Source of the DNA: an uncultured Myxococcales bacterium
Lineage (GTDB): Bacteria > Myxococcota_A > UBA9042 > DTJE01
Assembly (NCBI GenBank): GCA_937975765.1
Contig: CALJUR010000102.1
Span: 21,746-85,745 of the forward strand
DNA: 64,000 nucleotides
Reading direction: 5' to 3'
This document shows, piece by piece, positions 14,229-23,536 of the stretch. A program made the translations under genes and the position numbers. The notes under the pieces were generated by a model. That model saw only the letters and a program-made list of their open reading frames with translations. It was not told the origin of the DNA and did not search any database. Positions within the stretch are counted from its first letter, which is position 1, and every line of letters begins with the position of its first letter.

Positions 14229-16310
14229 TCAAGCCGCTTCCGGGGCCGGCTTCGCGTCCAGCACCCTCCGAACCTTCGTCGCCAGCGCGCGCAGCGAGAA
14301 CGGCTTCTGCAGGAAGGTGATGCCGTCGTCCAGCACCCCGCGGGTCCCGATCACGTCGGCGGCATACCCCGACATGAACAGCACCTTCAGGCCGGGGCGC
14401 TCCCAGCGCAGTGCCTCGTACAGTTCCATGCCGTTCATGCCCGGCATCACCACGTCCGTCAGCAGCAGGCCGATCTCCCCCTCGTGGGCGCGCACCAGCG
14501 GGAAGGACTCCGCGGGCGACTCCGCCACCAGCACCCGGTAGCCCAGGCTCTCCAGGCTGCTGCGGGCCAGTTCGCGCACCGCCTCGTTGTCCTCGACCAC
14601 CAGGATCGTCTCGGTCCCGCGCGGGTATTCCTCCGTCTCGCTCGGCTCGGCCTCGTATGCCTCTCCCATCGCCGACACCCGCGGCAGGTACACGTGGAAC
14701 ACGCTGCCCCGCCCTGTCTCGGAATACGCCGACACGGATCCGCCGTGCTGCTTGACGATGCCGTACACCGTGGACAGCCCCAGCCCCGTGCCCTTGCCCG
14801 GCGCCTTGGTCGTGAAGAACGGCTCGAACAGGTGCGCCCGCGTCTCCTCGTCCATCCCGACGCCGTTGTCGCGGATCGACAGCCGCACGTAGGCCCCCGG
14901 CACGACCTCCGGGTGCAGGCGGCAGTAGGTCGGGTCCAGATCCTCGTTGGACAGCCGGATCCCCAGGGTGCCGCCCCCCGGCATCGCGTCCTGGGCGTTG
15001 ACCGCCAGGTTCAGCAGCACCTGCTCGATCTGGCCGGCATCGGCGCGCACCTTCCCGAGGCCCTCGTCGATCTCCAGCCGGATCTCGATGTCCTCCCGCA
15101 GCGTCCGCCGCAGGATCGCCTCGAAGCGCCGGACCACCGCGGCCAGGTCCAGCGTCCTCAACTCGATCACCTGCTTGCGTCCGAACGCCAGCAGCCGCTG
15201 GGTCAGGTCGCGCCCGCGCTCGGCAGCGTGCCGGATGTACAGCAGCGCGTTCCGCCGCGCCGGCGTCTCGGGGACGTCGGCCGCCAGCAGTTCCGTGAAC
15301 CCCAGGATCGGCGTCAGCAGGTTGTTGAAGTCGTGCGCGACGCCCCCCGCCAGCAGGCCGACCGACTCCATCTTGCGGACCTGCAGAATGGTCTCCTCCA
15401 GGCGGCGCCGATCGCTGATGTCGGTCAGGAAGCCCTCGACGTGGTGCGGGTTCCCGGCCTCGTCCCGCGCCAGCCGCGCGCTGATCGAGACCCACGTCAC
15501 CCGCCCGTCGCGGCACCGCATCGGCACCTCGCGCGCCTGGACCTCGCCGTCCTGCGCCACGGCGTCCGCAATCGCCTGGCGGTCCTCCGCGTGCTCGAAC
15601 AGCCCCCCCGGATCCGCGGGCAGGGCATCCAGCAGTTGCCCGATCGAGTCGTACCCGAGGATGCGGACCATGGCCGGGTTGCCGTCCAGGATGCGCCCGT
15701 CCAGCGAGGCCTGGAACATCCCCTCCACGGCGTTCTCGAAGATAGTCCGGAATTTCTGTTCGCTGCGGCGCAGTTCCGCGTACGCGTCCTCGGCCCTCTT
15801 GCGGGCCAGGCCCATCTCGCCCACCAACTGCACCTGCCGCAGCAGGTAGTCCATCAGTTCTCGGACCTTCTGTTCGGTGTAGATCGGGACCCGGAGCAGC
15901 GCCTCCATGTAGGCGTCCCCGTCGAACCCGAACTCGCGGGCCTGCGCCTGGAAGAAGCCGAGGTCCGGCGCCTGGAACAGGAACTGCCCGATGTAGAAGT
16001 TCGCGACGTGGGTGCCGCCGATGCGGATCGGCGTGGCGACGTCCACCAGGCCGTTCCCGCACTGGTAGACGTTGTACGTTTCGCCCTGGGCCAGCCGCCC
16101 CGCCAACACGGTGTCGCTGTGCAGGCACCGAGCCGCGGTCCCCGGGTGGACGCGGTGGAACTTCGTGCACAGGTCCTGCCAGCCGGTGGCGATCAGGATG
16201 TTGCCGTCCAGGTCCAGGATGGCGGTGGGCACCGCGGTCAAGGACGTGAACCCTTCGAAGAACTTGCGCAGTTCCTCGATGTCGACCAGCTCGACGAGTT
16301 TCATGGCCAT
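14229..16310 (-). CDS. Hybrid sensor kinase: PocR, PAS, HisKA, HATPase, receiver
   Basis: A 693-residue cytoplasmic sensor. Residues 8-180 are a PocR ligand-binding domain with conserved Cys residues (DLCTKFHRVHPGTAARC, VYQCGNGL). Residues 200-330 are a PAS domain. The phosphorylated His lies in GGVAHDFNNLLTPILGF. The ATPase has NAQDAMPGGG, DNGVGMDEE and GTGLGLSTVYG. A C-terminal receiver has Asp in LLTDVVMPGMNG and Lys in LQKPFS. There is no transmembrane segment, so it senses a cytoplasmic signal. ATG 16310 or 16304 can serve; GGGG is better placed for 16304. Confidence 0.88.
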   Translation of the reverse strand: MAMKLVELVDIEELRKFFEGFTSLTAVPTAILDLDGNILIATGWQDLCTKFHRVHPGTAARCLHSDTVLAGRLAQGETYNVYQCGNGLVDVATPIRIGGTHVANFYIGQFLFQAPDLGFFQAQAREFGFDGDAYMEALLRVPIYTEQKVRELMDYLLRQVQLVGEMGLARKRAEDAYAELRRSEQKFRTIFENAVEGMFQASLDGRILDGNPAMVRILGYDSIGQLLDALPADPGGLFEHAEDRQAIADAVAQDGEVQAREVPMRCRDGRVTWVSISARLARDEAGNPHHVEGFLTDISDRRRLEETILQVRKMESVGLLAGGVAHDFNNLLTPILGFTELLAADVPETPARRNALLYIRHAAERGRDLTQRLLAFGRKQVIELRTLDLAAVVRRFEAILRRTLREDIEIRLEIDEGLGKVRADAGQIEQVLLNLAVNAQDAMPGGGTLGIRLSNEDLDPTYCRLHPEVVPGAYVRLSIRDNGVGMDEETRAHLFEPFFTTKAPGKGTGLGLSTVYGIVKQHGGSVSAYSETGRGSVFHVYLPRVSAMGEAYEAEPSETEEYPRGTETILVVEDNEAVRELARSSLESLGYRVLVAESPAESFPLVRAHEGEIGLLLTDVVMPGMNGMELYEALRWERPGLKVLFMSGYAADVIGTRGVLDDGITFLQKPFSLRALATKVRRVLDAKPAPEAA

Positions 16311-16431
16311 TGCCCCGGATTCCCACAGTATCCGGGGGCCCGGGGGGCGGGTCAAGCGGATCGCCCGCAACGCCTTGACCGCCGGGCCGGTCGTCCGGAT
16401 ACTCGCCGCGGGAGGATGCACCGAGGACGCG

Positions 16432-16881
16432 ATGGCCGACGGCCCCCTGAACGACCCCCAGAGCCTGCGCCGCATGGTCGCGGGCGAACTGCCCCCGCCC
16501 GGCGTCGCCGTGACGGTCGGATTCGAACTGGTGTCCGCCGGCGAGGGCCGCGCGGTCGTGCGGATGCAGGCCGGGCCGCGGCACTACAACCCCATGGGCA
16601 CCGTGCACGGCGGGATCCTGTGCGACCTGGCCGACGCGGCGATGGGCTACGGCATGGCCTCGACGCTGAAGGACGGCGAGACCTTCACCACGCTGGAACT
16701 GAAGGCGAACTTCCTGAAACCGGTGCGGGGCGGCCTGCTGGTGGCCGAATCGCGCTGCGTGCGCCGCACCCGCCTGACCAGCCTGATGGAGGCCGACGTC
16801 AAGGACGAGTCCGGCAGCCTGGTCGCCCGCGCCACCAGCACCTGCCTGGTCCTGCACGGCGAACACGCGACGGGGCGCTGA
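16432..16881 (+). CDS. PaaI-type hotdog-fold thioesterase
   Basis: A 149-residue hotdog thioesterase with the family signature MGTVHGGILCDLADAAMGYG near residues 55-75 and TLELKANFLKPVRGG on the central strand. It hydrolyses an acyl-CoA, probably aromatic or medium chain, but the substrate cannot be told. ATG 16432 has GAGG five bases upstream. It is divergent from the hybrid kinase with about 120 bases between them. Confidence 0.85.
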   Translation: MADGPLNDPQSLRRMVAGELPPPGVAVTVGFELVSAGEGRAVVRMQAGPRHYNPMGTVHGGILCDLADAAMGYGMASTLKDGETFTTLELKANFLKPVRGGLLVAESRCVRRTRLTSLMEADVKDESGSLVARATSTCLVLHGEHATGR

Positions 16882-16911
16882 TCCTGCAGGACGGGGGCTG
16901 AAACCTGCGTT

Positions 16912-16938
16912 GGCGGGGGACGGGGCCCCCGCCCTACA
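16912..16938. repeat. GC palindromic repeat, copy 10
   Basis: Exact consensus, forward, 30 bases past the thioesterase stop. Confidence 0.85.
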
Positions 16939-16990
16939 TTTCAGCCCCTCCTCATCGAACCCTCGACGATCGTCGGCACCGCCTGTTCCT

Positions 16991-17017
16991 TGTAGGGCGC
17001 GGGCCCCGTCCCCCGCC
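16991..17017. repeat. GC palindromic repeat, copy 11 (inverted)
   Basis: One change in the stem (GGGCGCGGG). Lies 18 bases beyond the citrate synthase stop. Confidence 0.75.
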
Positions 17018-17034
17018 TTTCCCCTCGCGTCCCC

Positions 17035-18342
17035 TCACTCCCGCCGGTCGATCGGCACCGCCTTCCGCGGCCCCGGCCCCGTGTACACCTGCCGCGGCCG
17101 CGCGATCCGCAGTTCCCCCTCCGACCGCATCTCCAGCCACTGCGCGATCCACCCCGGCAGCCGCCCGATCGCGAACATCACTGTCAGCATGTCCGTCGGG
17201 ATGCCCATCTGCCGGTACGTCAGCCCCGTGTAGAAGTCCACGTTCGGGTACAGGTTGCGCTCCTGGAAGTACGGGTCCGCCAGCGCCTTCGCCTCCAGTT
17301 CCTGCGCGATGTCCAGCAGCGGGTCCTGCCGCCCGGTCGCCGCCATCACCGCCTGGCAGATCCGTTTCGCGATGCGCGCCCGCGGGTCGTACGACTTGTA
17401 CACGCGGTGCCCGAAGCCCATCAGCCGGTACGGGTCGTTGCGGTCCTTCGCGCGTTCGATGGCCCGGTCCACCTTCCCGCCGCCGGCCCGGATGTCCTCC
17501 AGCATCTCGATCACGTGCTGGTTCGCGCCGCCGTGCAGCGGCCCCCACAGCGCGCAGATCCCCGCCGAAATCGACGCGTACAGGTTCGCGTCGGCGCTGC
17601 CCACCGCCCGCACCACCGTGGACGAACAGTTCTGTTCGTGGTCGGCGTGCAGGATCAGCAACTGGTTCAGCGCGTAGGCCAGCACCGGGTCCACCGGGTC
17701 CTTCACCACCGGGCTGGAAAACATCATGTTCAGGAAGTTCTCGCAGTACGTCAGGTCGTGCCGCGGATAGACGATCGGCTCGCCCAGCGACTTCTTGTAC
17801 GAGAACGCCGCGACCGTCCGCAGCTTGGACAGCAACCGCGTCACCGTGATGTCGATGTCCTCCTGCCGGTTCTCGCCCAGTTCCGGGTAGAACGACGACA
17901 GCGACACCACCATCGCGGACAGGATCGCCATCGGGTGGGCGCGGTCCGGGTAGTGGCTGAAGAAGTGGATCATGTCCTCGTGGATCAGCGAGTGCAGGTT
18001 CAGCATCCGCGAGAACTGCGCCTTCTGGGCCGCGTTCGGCAGGCTGCCGTGGACCAGCAGGTACGCCACCTCCACGAACTCGCAGTGGTCCGCCAGGTCC
18101 TCGACGTCGTAGCCGCGATACCGCAGGATGCCGCGCTCGCCGTCGATGAAGGTGATGGCGCTGCTGCACGACCCCGTGTTCGCGAAGCCCGGGTCGTACG
18201 TGATCAGTCCCGTCTCGCGGCGCAGCGCGCGGATGTCGATGGCCCGCTCGCCCTCGCTGCCCGTCCGGATCGGCAGTTCCAGCGTGCGGCCGTCGATCGC
18301 CAGGGTGGCGTTGCGCTTCGTGTCCGTCCTGTCCTGCGTCAT
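17035..18342 (-). CDS. gltA: Citrate synthase
   Basis: Type II citrate synthase of 435 residues, condensing acetyl-CoA and oxaloacetate. Catalytic regions are visible: LWGPLHGGANQHVIEML with His, MGFGHRVYKSYDPRA with the second His and Arg, and NVDFYTGLTYRQMGIP with Asp. The length matches hexameric Gram-negative enzymes, which are typically NADH-inhibited. ATG at 18342 follows AGGGACCG. It stands alone between repeat copies 11 and 12. Confidence 0.95.
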   Translation of the reverse strand: MTQDRTDTKRNATLAIDGRTLELPIRTGSEGERAIDIRALRRETGLITYDPGFANTGSCSSAITFIDGERGILRYRGYDVEDLADHCEFVEVAYLLVHGSLPNAAQKAQFSRMLNLHSLIHEDMIHFFSHYPDRAHPMAILSAMVVSLSSFYPELGENRQEDIDITVTRLLSKLRTVAAFSYKKSLGEPIVYPRHDLTYCENFLNMMFSSPVVKDPVDPVLAYALNQLLILHADHEQNCSSTVVRAVGSADANLYASISAGICALWGPLHGGANQHVIEMLEDIRAGGGKVDRAIERAKDRNDPYRLMGFGHRVYKSYDPRARIAKRICQAVMAATGRQDPLLDIAQELEAKALADPYFQERNLYPNVDFYTGLTYRQMGIPTDMLTVMFAIGRLPGWIAQWLEMRSEGELRIARPRQVYTGPGPRKAVPIDRRE

Positions 18343-18383
18343 CGGTCCCTCCGGTGCGGCGGTCGCCCGCGCTGAAGGTCAAT

Positions 18384-18410
18384 TGTAGGGCGGGGGCCCC
18401 GTCCCCCGCC
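18384..18410. repeat. GC palindromic repeat, copy 12 (inverted)
   Basis: Exact consensus in the gap between the phosphatase stop and the citrate synthase start. Confidence 0.85.
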
Positions 18411-18437
18411 AACGAACCTTTGTGGCCCCGTCGCTCT

Positions 18438-19070
18438 TCACGGCGTCGCGGGCACCACCGCCGGCACCACGCCCTCCGCGCTCCCCTCCAGCCCCGCCTC
18501 CCGCCGCACCTTCTCCACGTCCAGCCCCCGCAGCATCCGAGGCAGGTTCGTGAACGCCTCGTGAAACCCGAATCCCCCCTCCCTCATCTCGCGGATCGCT
18601 CGCTCCTTCGGCCAGCCCTGCACCACGATCCGCCACGCCGCCACCGCCGCGCCCGTCCGATCCGCCCCGTGCGCGCAGTGCACCAGCACCGGCTGGTTCG
18701 CCGGGTCCGTCGCCGCGCGCAGGAACCGCACGATCTCGTCCTCGCCCAGGCTGGCCGCGTTGCTGCGGATCCGCACCTCCTTCAGGCCCGTCCCCTCGAT
18801 CAGCTCCGCGTCCCCGTGCATCGAGCGCAGGTTGACGACGGTCTTCACCCCCATCTCCCGCAGGTTCCGGAATCCCTCCGCCGTCGGCTGCGCCGCCCGG
18901 TACAGCACCGGCCCCACCCGGAACAGGTTCGGCAGCCCCGGCCGCACCACCGGCTCGACCATCTCCGTCGACTTGGCCGCCGCACCGGCCGACGCCAGCA
19001 GCAGCACCGCCGCCAGCACGACCGACAGCATCCGCTGGCCCGGCCCCCCCGCGATCCGTTCACGTCCCAT
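18438..19070 (-). CDS. Exported dual-specificity/tyrosine phosphatase
   Basis: A 210-residue protein with a signal peptide (hydrophobic residues 14-30, ending around AGAAAKS). The catalytic loop HCAHGADRTGAA fits HCx5R of Cys-based phosphatases, with general acid candidates in the preceding loop. RVGPVLYRAAQPTAEGF is typical of the DSP/PTP-like group that includes bacterial exported members. It would act on phosphoproteins or phosphorylated small molecules in the periplasm. ATG 19070 follows GGAGGG. Confidence 0.82.
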   Translation of the reverse strand: MGRERIAGGPGQRMLSVVLAAVLLLASAGAAAKSTEMVEPVVRPGLPNLFRVGPVLYRAAQPTAEGFRNLREMGVKTVVNLRSMHGDAELIEGTGLKEVRIRSNAASLGEDEIVRFLRAATDPANQPVLVHCAHGADRTGAAVAAWRIVVQGWPKERAIREMREGGFGFHEAFTNLPRMLRGLDVEKVRREAGLEGSAEGVVPAVVPATP

Positions 19071-19224
19071 CCGGCCCTCCCGGCTCCCCGCGCGCCCGCC
19101 GCGCCGCCTGCGATCCTACGGCGTCCCGCCTCCCCTTCCCAGCACCCTGGTTCCACTGAATGCGCACCTCGCGCAACCACACCGCTCCCCGCGGCTTGAC
19201 TCCAGATGTTGCCAGAAATGCGAT

Positions 19225-19245
19225 TGTTGCACGAGGTGTGCAACA
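19225..19245 (+). promoter_or_regulatory. 8-bp palindrome holding the ribosome site of the AbiEi-like gene
   Basis: TGTTGCAC and its exact complement GTGCAACA flank GAGGT. The Shine-Dalgarno GAGG is the loop and the last stem base is the A of the ATG at 19245. It may be an autoregulatory operator or a translational hairpin. A TTGACT box stands near 19197. Confidence 0.6.
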
Positions 19246-20366
19246 TGGCACTCAAAGACAACAAGGTCTCCATTTTCAGGGACGGGATCCGGGCCCTCCA
19301 AAGCCGATTGCCTGCGGGCTGGACGTTGGAACCGGTTGCATCTGCCCGGGAGATGGACGCCCGGCTGGACTTCGTGGCGCCCGACGGAAGGCGGGGCGTC
19401 CTGGCAGTGGAGGTGAAGACCTCCCTGGAACCCCGGGACGTGCTGGCGATGGCCGTCGCGACCCGGTGGCCCCGGCGCCAGGGGCATCCTTCCCGGGCGA
19501 TGCTGGTCATTGCCCGGTACCTGAGCCCGGCGACCCGAGAAAGGCTGATCGAGCGCGGGTTCGGGTTCGCGGACCTGGCCGGGAACGCCCGGGTGGTCCT
19601 GTCGGAGCCGGGGCTCTTCATCGAGACCACGGGCGCCATGGCGAACCCCGATCGCGAGGACCGTCCCGCCCGATCCCTGAAGGGTCCCAAGACGGGCCGG
19701 GTCGTTCGCGTGCTGGTCGACTTCCGGGCAACCCCGGGTGTCCGGGAACTCGCGGTGCGCGCAGGCGTGGACGCCAGGTACCTGTCGCGAGTCCTGGCGA
19801 TGATGGACCGCGAAACCCTGGTGGACCGCGGCCCCCGCGGTCGTGTCGAGCGCGTGGACTGGGTCAGGCTCCTGCGTCGATGGGCGGCCGACGCCCCCCT
19901 CGACGCCCGGGGCGCGAGCGGCCTGTTCCTGGAGCCCCGCGGCTTGAAGTCGCTGCTGGGCCAGTTCCCTGCGACGGGAATCCGGCACGCGGTCTCGGGA
20001 TCGCTTGCGGCCAGCCGACTGGCGCCCGTGGCCCCGTCCCGGCTCGCCACCGTCTATGTCGAGGACATGGAAGAGGCGGCCGAACGCCTCGGCTTGAGGC
20101 GGGCCGAAACAGGCGGCAACGTGCTGCTCGTCCAGCCGGCCGACGACGTGGTGTTCGACCGGTGCTCCAACGGCTCGGTGCGGACGGCCGGTCTGCCGCG
20201 GTGGCGAGGGCGGGCCTGGACCTGCTGCAGCGGGACTTCGGGACGCGGAAAGGCCTCGGGGTCTAGATGGCGATTCGTGCCGTGGGCGCCCTCGCCGACC
20301 CCGGCGAACTGGCGGCCTCGTGCGAAGTGCTGGTGCGGGATCTCGTGGAAGCGCTGGATCGCTGAC
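19245..20366 (+). CDS. AbiEi-like HTH protein, probably frameshifted near its end
   Basis: The N-terminal part has a nuclease-like core (MDARLDFVAPDGRRGVLAVEVK) and a helix-turn-helix region (VRELAVRAGVDARYLSRVLAMMDRETLV). The later part, SRLATVYVEDMEEAAERLGLRRAE, then VLLVQPADDVVFDR, resembles C-terminal regions of AbiEi-type antitoxin relatives. After about 20200 the same frame becomes meaningless to 20741, while the next frame gives AAVARAGLDLLQRD, then a stop at 20264, and a further short frame from 20267 to 20365. ATG 19245 is favoured by GAGG over ATG 19206. No partner toxin gene follows. Confidence 0.5.
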
Positions 20367-20535
20367 CCGCGGCGCCCGCCCTGCTGCACACTCCCCGAAT
20401 CACTCCCCGCCTTTCCCCCGCCCCGCTCTTGCCCCCCAGGGGGTCGATTCCCGATAATCCCGCGGGCGACCTGGCCGCGAGGCATCCGTCGATGCGAAGT
20501 GTATTGTCCCCCATCCGGCTTGAGCGGAATCGCGA

Positions 20536-22209
20536 TCACCCCGCGCGGCCCCTCGATCGCCACGCCAGCAGGAACAGCAGCGTCGCCGCCACGACGATCA
20601 GCGTCAGCGGCACCGGGGCGTTCGCGATCCGGACGTCCCCGGATCGGCGCGACGAGCCGTCCGTGGAGCCGTCCGCGGGGCACAGGTCCCGGCACGAGTA
20701 CCCGCAGTCGTGCGAGATCCGCAGGTACAGGGGATCGATGACGCTCGGCTGGCTGGAAACCATGGCCTCGAAGACCCGGCCCGATGCGGGAGGCACGCAC
20801 CTGGGTTCGACCCGGTCGCGATCGCAGGACCACTCCTCGGGGCACTCGGGGGCGGTCGAATGGCATTTGTGCGAACACACCTGGTGCGTGGGATCGACCT
20901 CCAGGCACCAAAAACCGTTGATCGGCGACACCGGAAGCGTGTCCATGTACTGCCACGACCCGACGTAGCAGTATTCCAGGCCCGGGTCATCGGACCGGCA
21001 GGTCGCTCCCGGCTCGCCGGATTGCAGGAACACCATGTCCTCGTCCATCCGGTCCGAAGGCAGCCGGGCCTCGTACCGGGACACCCAGGCCCCGGACGAC
21101 ATCCATCCCGAAACCGCATCGCTGAAGGAGGTCGGGATGTCCGAAAGCGTCTCGTCCGTCTTCAGGCAGGAATCCCGGTCCCAGGAATCGCTGCAATAGA
21201 CCACCCGATCGCCACGGAAGACCTCCCCTCGTTCAGAAAGGCTGGCATTGAAGGTCAGCGCGACACCGCCGCTGCCGTCGCCCAGAAAGCCCTCCAGGCA
21301 GTCCCGGTAGGACTCCTCGGTCACGAACTTCGCGTCCTTGTCGTCGGCGTTGGTCCGGCCGGTCGGAAGCAGGCATTCCGGCGTCTTCACGACGAAGCCG
21401 GGGATGTCATTGGAGATCGGGAAATCACCTCCACTAGGTCCCTTCCGCGAATTGACCACCCAGAGCGTCAGGTCGAGGGTCTGGCCCGCGGACAATCCCA
21501 GCCGGGTCAGCTGGAGCGGGTAGAACGGCGGATCCCGGGGATCCAGGTCGAAACGCACCGCGGGAAACGCGTCGATCTCCCCCTCCGGCGCCGCCAGCCG
21601 GGCGGCGAAGTAGCACGAGTACCGGTCGGCGTGCTCCGCGACGAACGCCTCCAGTTCGGGCGGCCGCACGTACCCGTTCGCTTCCAGCCAGTCCGGGATC
21701 GCCTTCGGGTCCCCGGCGGACAGCACGACGAAATCCAGCGCCCCGATCGTCCCCGACTGCCAGACATCCACCTTCAGGACGCCCGACCCCTCCGCGCCGG
21801 AGGACTGGTCCCCCACCCCCGACGAACCTCCCCCGATGGTGGGGCTGCAATCCGGATCGCGGAGATCGTCGCAATTGCAGCTCTGGATGCACCCCTGCAC
21901 GAACAGCGGCGCCGTCACGATCTCCAGCTCCCGGAACACCTGCGGGTCGGCGGCCGAGACCGTCGGGCAGTGCGGGAACGGGATCAGCCACCCGGCACCT
22001 GCCTTGGGACGGTCATAGCGGACCTCCAGCGTCAGCGACCAGGAGGAATCCGTCCGCTCCACGACCGCGCGCTGGGCGGTGGGCAGCGCCTTGCCCACCT
22101 GGCCGGTGCCTCCCCCCGCCTCCGTCTCCACCCAGGCCATGCCGTCGGCCAGCACCGCAGGGCTCGCCGCCATCGCCAGGAGGACCGCGATGGACACGTG
22201 GATTCGCAT
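20536..22209 (-). CDS. DUF2330 domain exported protein with C-terminal anchor
   Basis: A 557-residue protein with signal peptide (MRIHVSIAVLLAMAASPAVLA) and the DUF2330 pattern at the mature N-terminus (AQRAVVERTDSSWSLTLEVRYD, then WLIPFPHCPTVSAADP). A Cys-rich stretch CIQSCNCDDL lies near residue 110, further Cys pairs lie near residue 480, and a C-terminal transmembrane helix (LTLIVVAATLLFLLAW) is followed by basic residues, as in sorting-type anchors. Function unknown. ATG 22209 follows GGGAGGG. Codon use matches the neighbours. Confidence 0.8.
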   Translation of the reverse strand: MRIHVSIAVLLAMAASPAVLADGMAWVETEAGGGTGQVGKALPTAQRAVVERTDSSWSLTLEVRYDRPKAGAGWLIPFPHCPTVSAADPQVFRELEIVTAPLFVQGCIQSCNCDDLRDPDCSPTIGGGSSGVGDQSSGAEGSGVLKVDVWQSGTIGALDFVVLSAGDPKAIPDWLEANGYVRPPELEAFVAEHADRYSCYFAARLAAPEGEIDAFPAVRFDLDPRDPPFYPLQLTRLGLSAGQTLDLTLWVVNSRKGPSGGDFPISNDIPGFVVKTPECLLPTGRTNADDKDAKFVTEESYRDCLEGFLGDGSGGVALTFNASLSERGEVFRGDRVVYCSDSWDRDSCLKTDETLSDIPTSFSDAVSGWMSSGAWVSRYEARLPSDRMDEDMVFLQSGEPGATCRSDDPGLEYCYVGSWQYMDTLPVSPINGFWCLEVDPTHQVCSHKCHSTAPECPEEWSCDRDRVEPRCVPPASGRVFEAMVSSQPSVIDPLYLRISHDCGYSCRDLCPADGSTDGSSRRSGDVRIANAPVPLTLIVVAATLLFLLAWRSRGRAG

Positions 22210-22288
22210 GTTTCCCTCCCTGGCCGTCCGAACCAGTATATCGACCGCCGGAACGGATTTCACGGAGTGGATCCTCGCGATCGTCCTG

Positions 22289-22483
22289 CTAGAACCAGCC
22301 GCAGATGGATTCGTGTACCCAGGCATCGGGATCGGAACACTTTCCGTCCAGGCAGCGGCCGGACTCGCACTCGAGCCACAACCGGCAAGGCTCCGCAACC
22401 GGCTTGCTGACGAACGCGGCGCAGGTCTGTCCGTTGCAGAACAGCCCCTTGTTGCATACCGTTCCGCTTCCCGTACCGCAGGC
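22289..22483 (-). pseudogene. C-terminal remnant of a Cys-rich lipoprotein gene
   Basis: On the minus strand 64 codons read CGTGSGTVCNKGLFCNGQTC, CRLWLECESGRCLDGKC and end CGWF-stop, clearly a Cys-rich secreted module like those at 6802. An in-frame stop lies directly upstream at 22484-22486, where the IS-type sequence begins. The N-terminal part is missing, so it is a remnant cut by the insertion. Confidence 0.65.
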
Positions 22484-23115
22484 CTACATCCGCGATCGGT
22501 TAGCTAGTAATACCTCATAGATACAGGCCATTTTCGACAGTTGCGATGGGTCGGTCGAGGTTCGGATCGATGGCCTGTTGTCTGTGGCCGCAGCGTGCGA
22601 GGACGGCCGTGAGCAGAGCGGGCGCGATAACCTCGAAGACGGCGGCCCAGCGCAGCGGGGGGATGCAGCGGCCGTCGGGCAGGCGTTGCCGCAAGGCATC
22701 GAGCAGGGCACGGCTCGCGGCCAGGGACAGGATGGACGCGTACACGAGCGCCTCGACGACGTCGCGTCGGGCGCTTGGAAGCTGGTCGAGGCGGTGGTGC
22801 GTCTTCAGTTCCTTGAAAAGCAGCTCGACCTGCCAGCGCAAGCGGTAGGTTTCGGCGACATCGCGGGCGTCGAGCCTGTCGACGGGGATGCTGGTCAGGT
22901 ACAAGCGGTAGCCGCGACGGGCCTCGTCGTATACGCCGACCAGGCGGTATACGCGGGTGTCCCGATGACGGCGACCGCCGTACACGCGCCGCTCGAAGGC
23001 GACCTCGACCATGACGTCGAGCTCCTGGCGATGCAGTCGCGCCAGGACGTCGCGCAACTTCTCCCCGACGACCGGCACGCTGCGGCCGGGCCCTCCGGTC
23101 ATCCGGACCTGCGAT
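22484..23115 (-). mobile_element. Remnant of an IS4-family insertion sequence
   Basis: About 630 bases cover the 3' part of a transposase gene and its short 3' flank. The transposase N-terminal half is absent, so this is a deletion remnant. The right edge lies between 23080 and 23120, judged only by loss of transposase similarity. I could not identify terminal inverted repeats. Confidence 0.6.
22515..23111 (-). pseudogene. IS4-family transposase, C-terminal fragment
   Basis: The translation has the conserved C-terminal DDE region: LYLTSIPVDRLDARDVAETY followed by RLRWQVELLFKELKTHHRLD, which is the Y-(2)-R-(3)-E-(6)-K signature with the last catalytic Glu, then an all-helical tail. The first two catalytic Asp residues and the N-terminal domain are missing. 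An ATG at 23177 opens a longer frame, but its first 20 residues belong to the neighbouring sequence. Confidence 0.8.
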
Positions 23116-23121
23116 CTCCCC

Positions 23122-23454
23122 ATGCCTCCGGAAAGGTTCCTGGAGATTCCCTGCCGCATGTGGACGGGCGAGGACACGGTTCCCCCGGGCGAAACGCAGG
23201 AACTCGTCGAGGTCTGGTACGACGAGGCGAACGGAAGGCTGCATTTCGACTACATCGTGCCCGGAGGTTTCGAGATCCGGGAGGACGGCGTCGGGGCACT
23301 GTGGTCCGGGGAACCCTCGGACGGGTCGGTCACGCGCGTGGAGTTCACGCCGCAACGGGCGCGCTTCCTGACCTTCAAACGATCCACGGGCGCGTTCCAT
23401 GGCGAGTCGGCCCTGGTGCCCCTGCCGCCGGATGAATGCCTGGGACCGAACTGA
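23122..23454 (+). pseudogene. C-terminal fragment of an unknown protein next to the IS remnant
   Basis: The frame carries 110 residues of ordinary composition (MWTGEDTVPPGETQELVEVW, LHFDYIVPGGFEIRED, RVEFTPQRARFLTFKR) without recognised motif. It begins at the point where transposase similarity ends, so it is probably the 3' part of a gene cut by the same event. ATG 23122 could start a short protein but has no convincing ribosome site. Confidence 0.4.
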
Positions 23455-23509
23455 TCGCGGTCGCCTGGCCGATGCGGTCACATGAATCATCTCCAGACCT
23501 TGCATCGGC

Positions 23510-23536
23510 AATAATGGTGACTGTCCCTGAATTACG
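23510..23536. repeat. Second dispersed repeat, copy A
   Basis: Begins AATAATGGTGACTGTCC and ends GAATTACG. It matches 29875-29901 with one mismatch. TTA at 23532-23534 is the TAA stop of the sensor kinase gene. Confidence 0.75.

Noticed and set aside
20267..20365. 32-codon frame after the AbiEi-like gene as a separate gene
   Set aside because: It starts directly at the stop of the shifted frame, has no ribosome site and no motif; more likely decayed 3' sequence.
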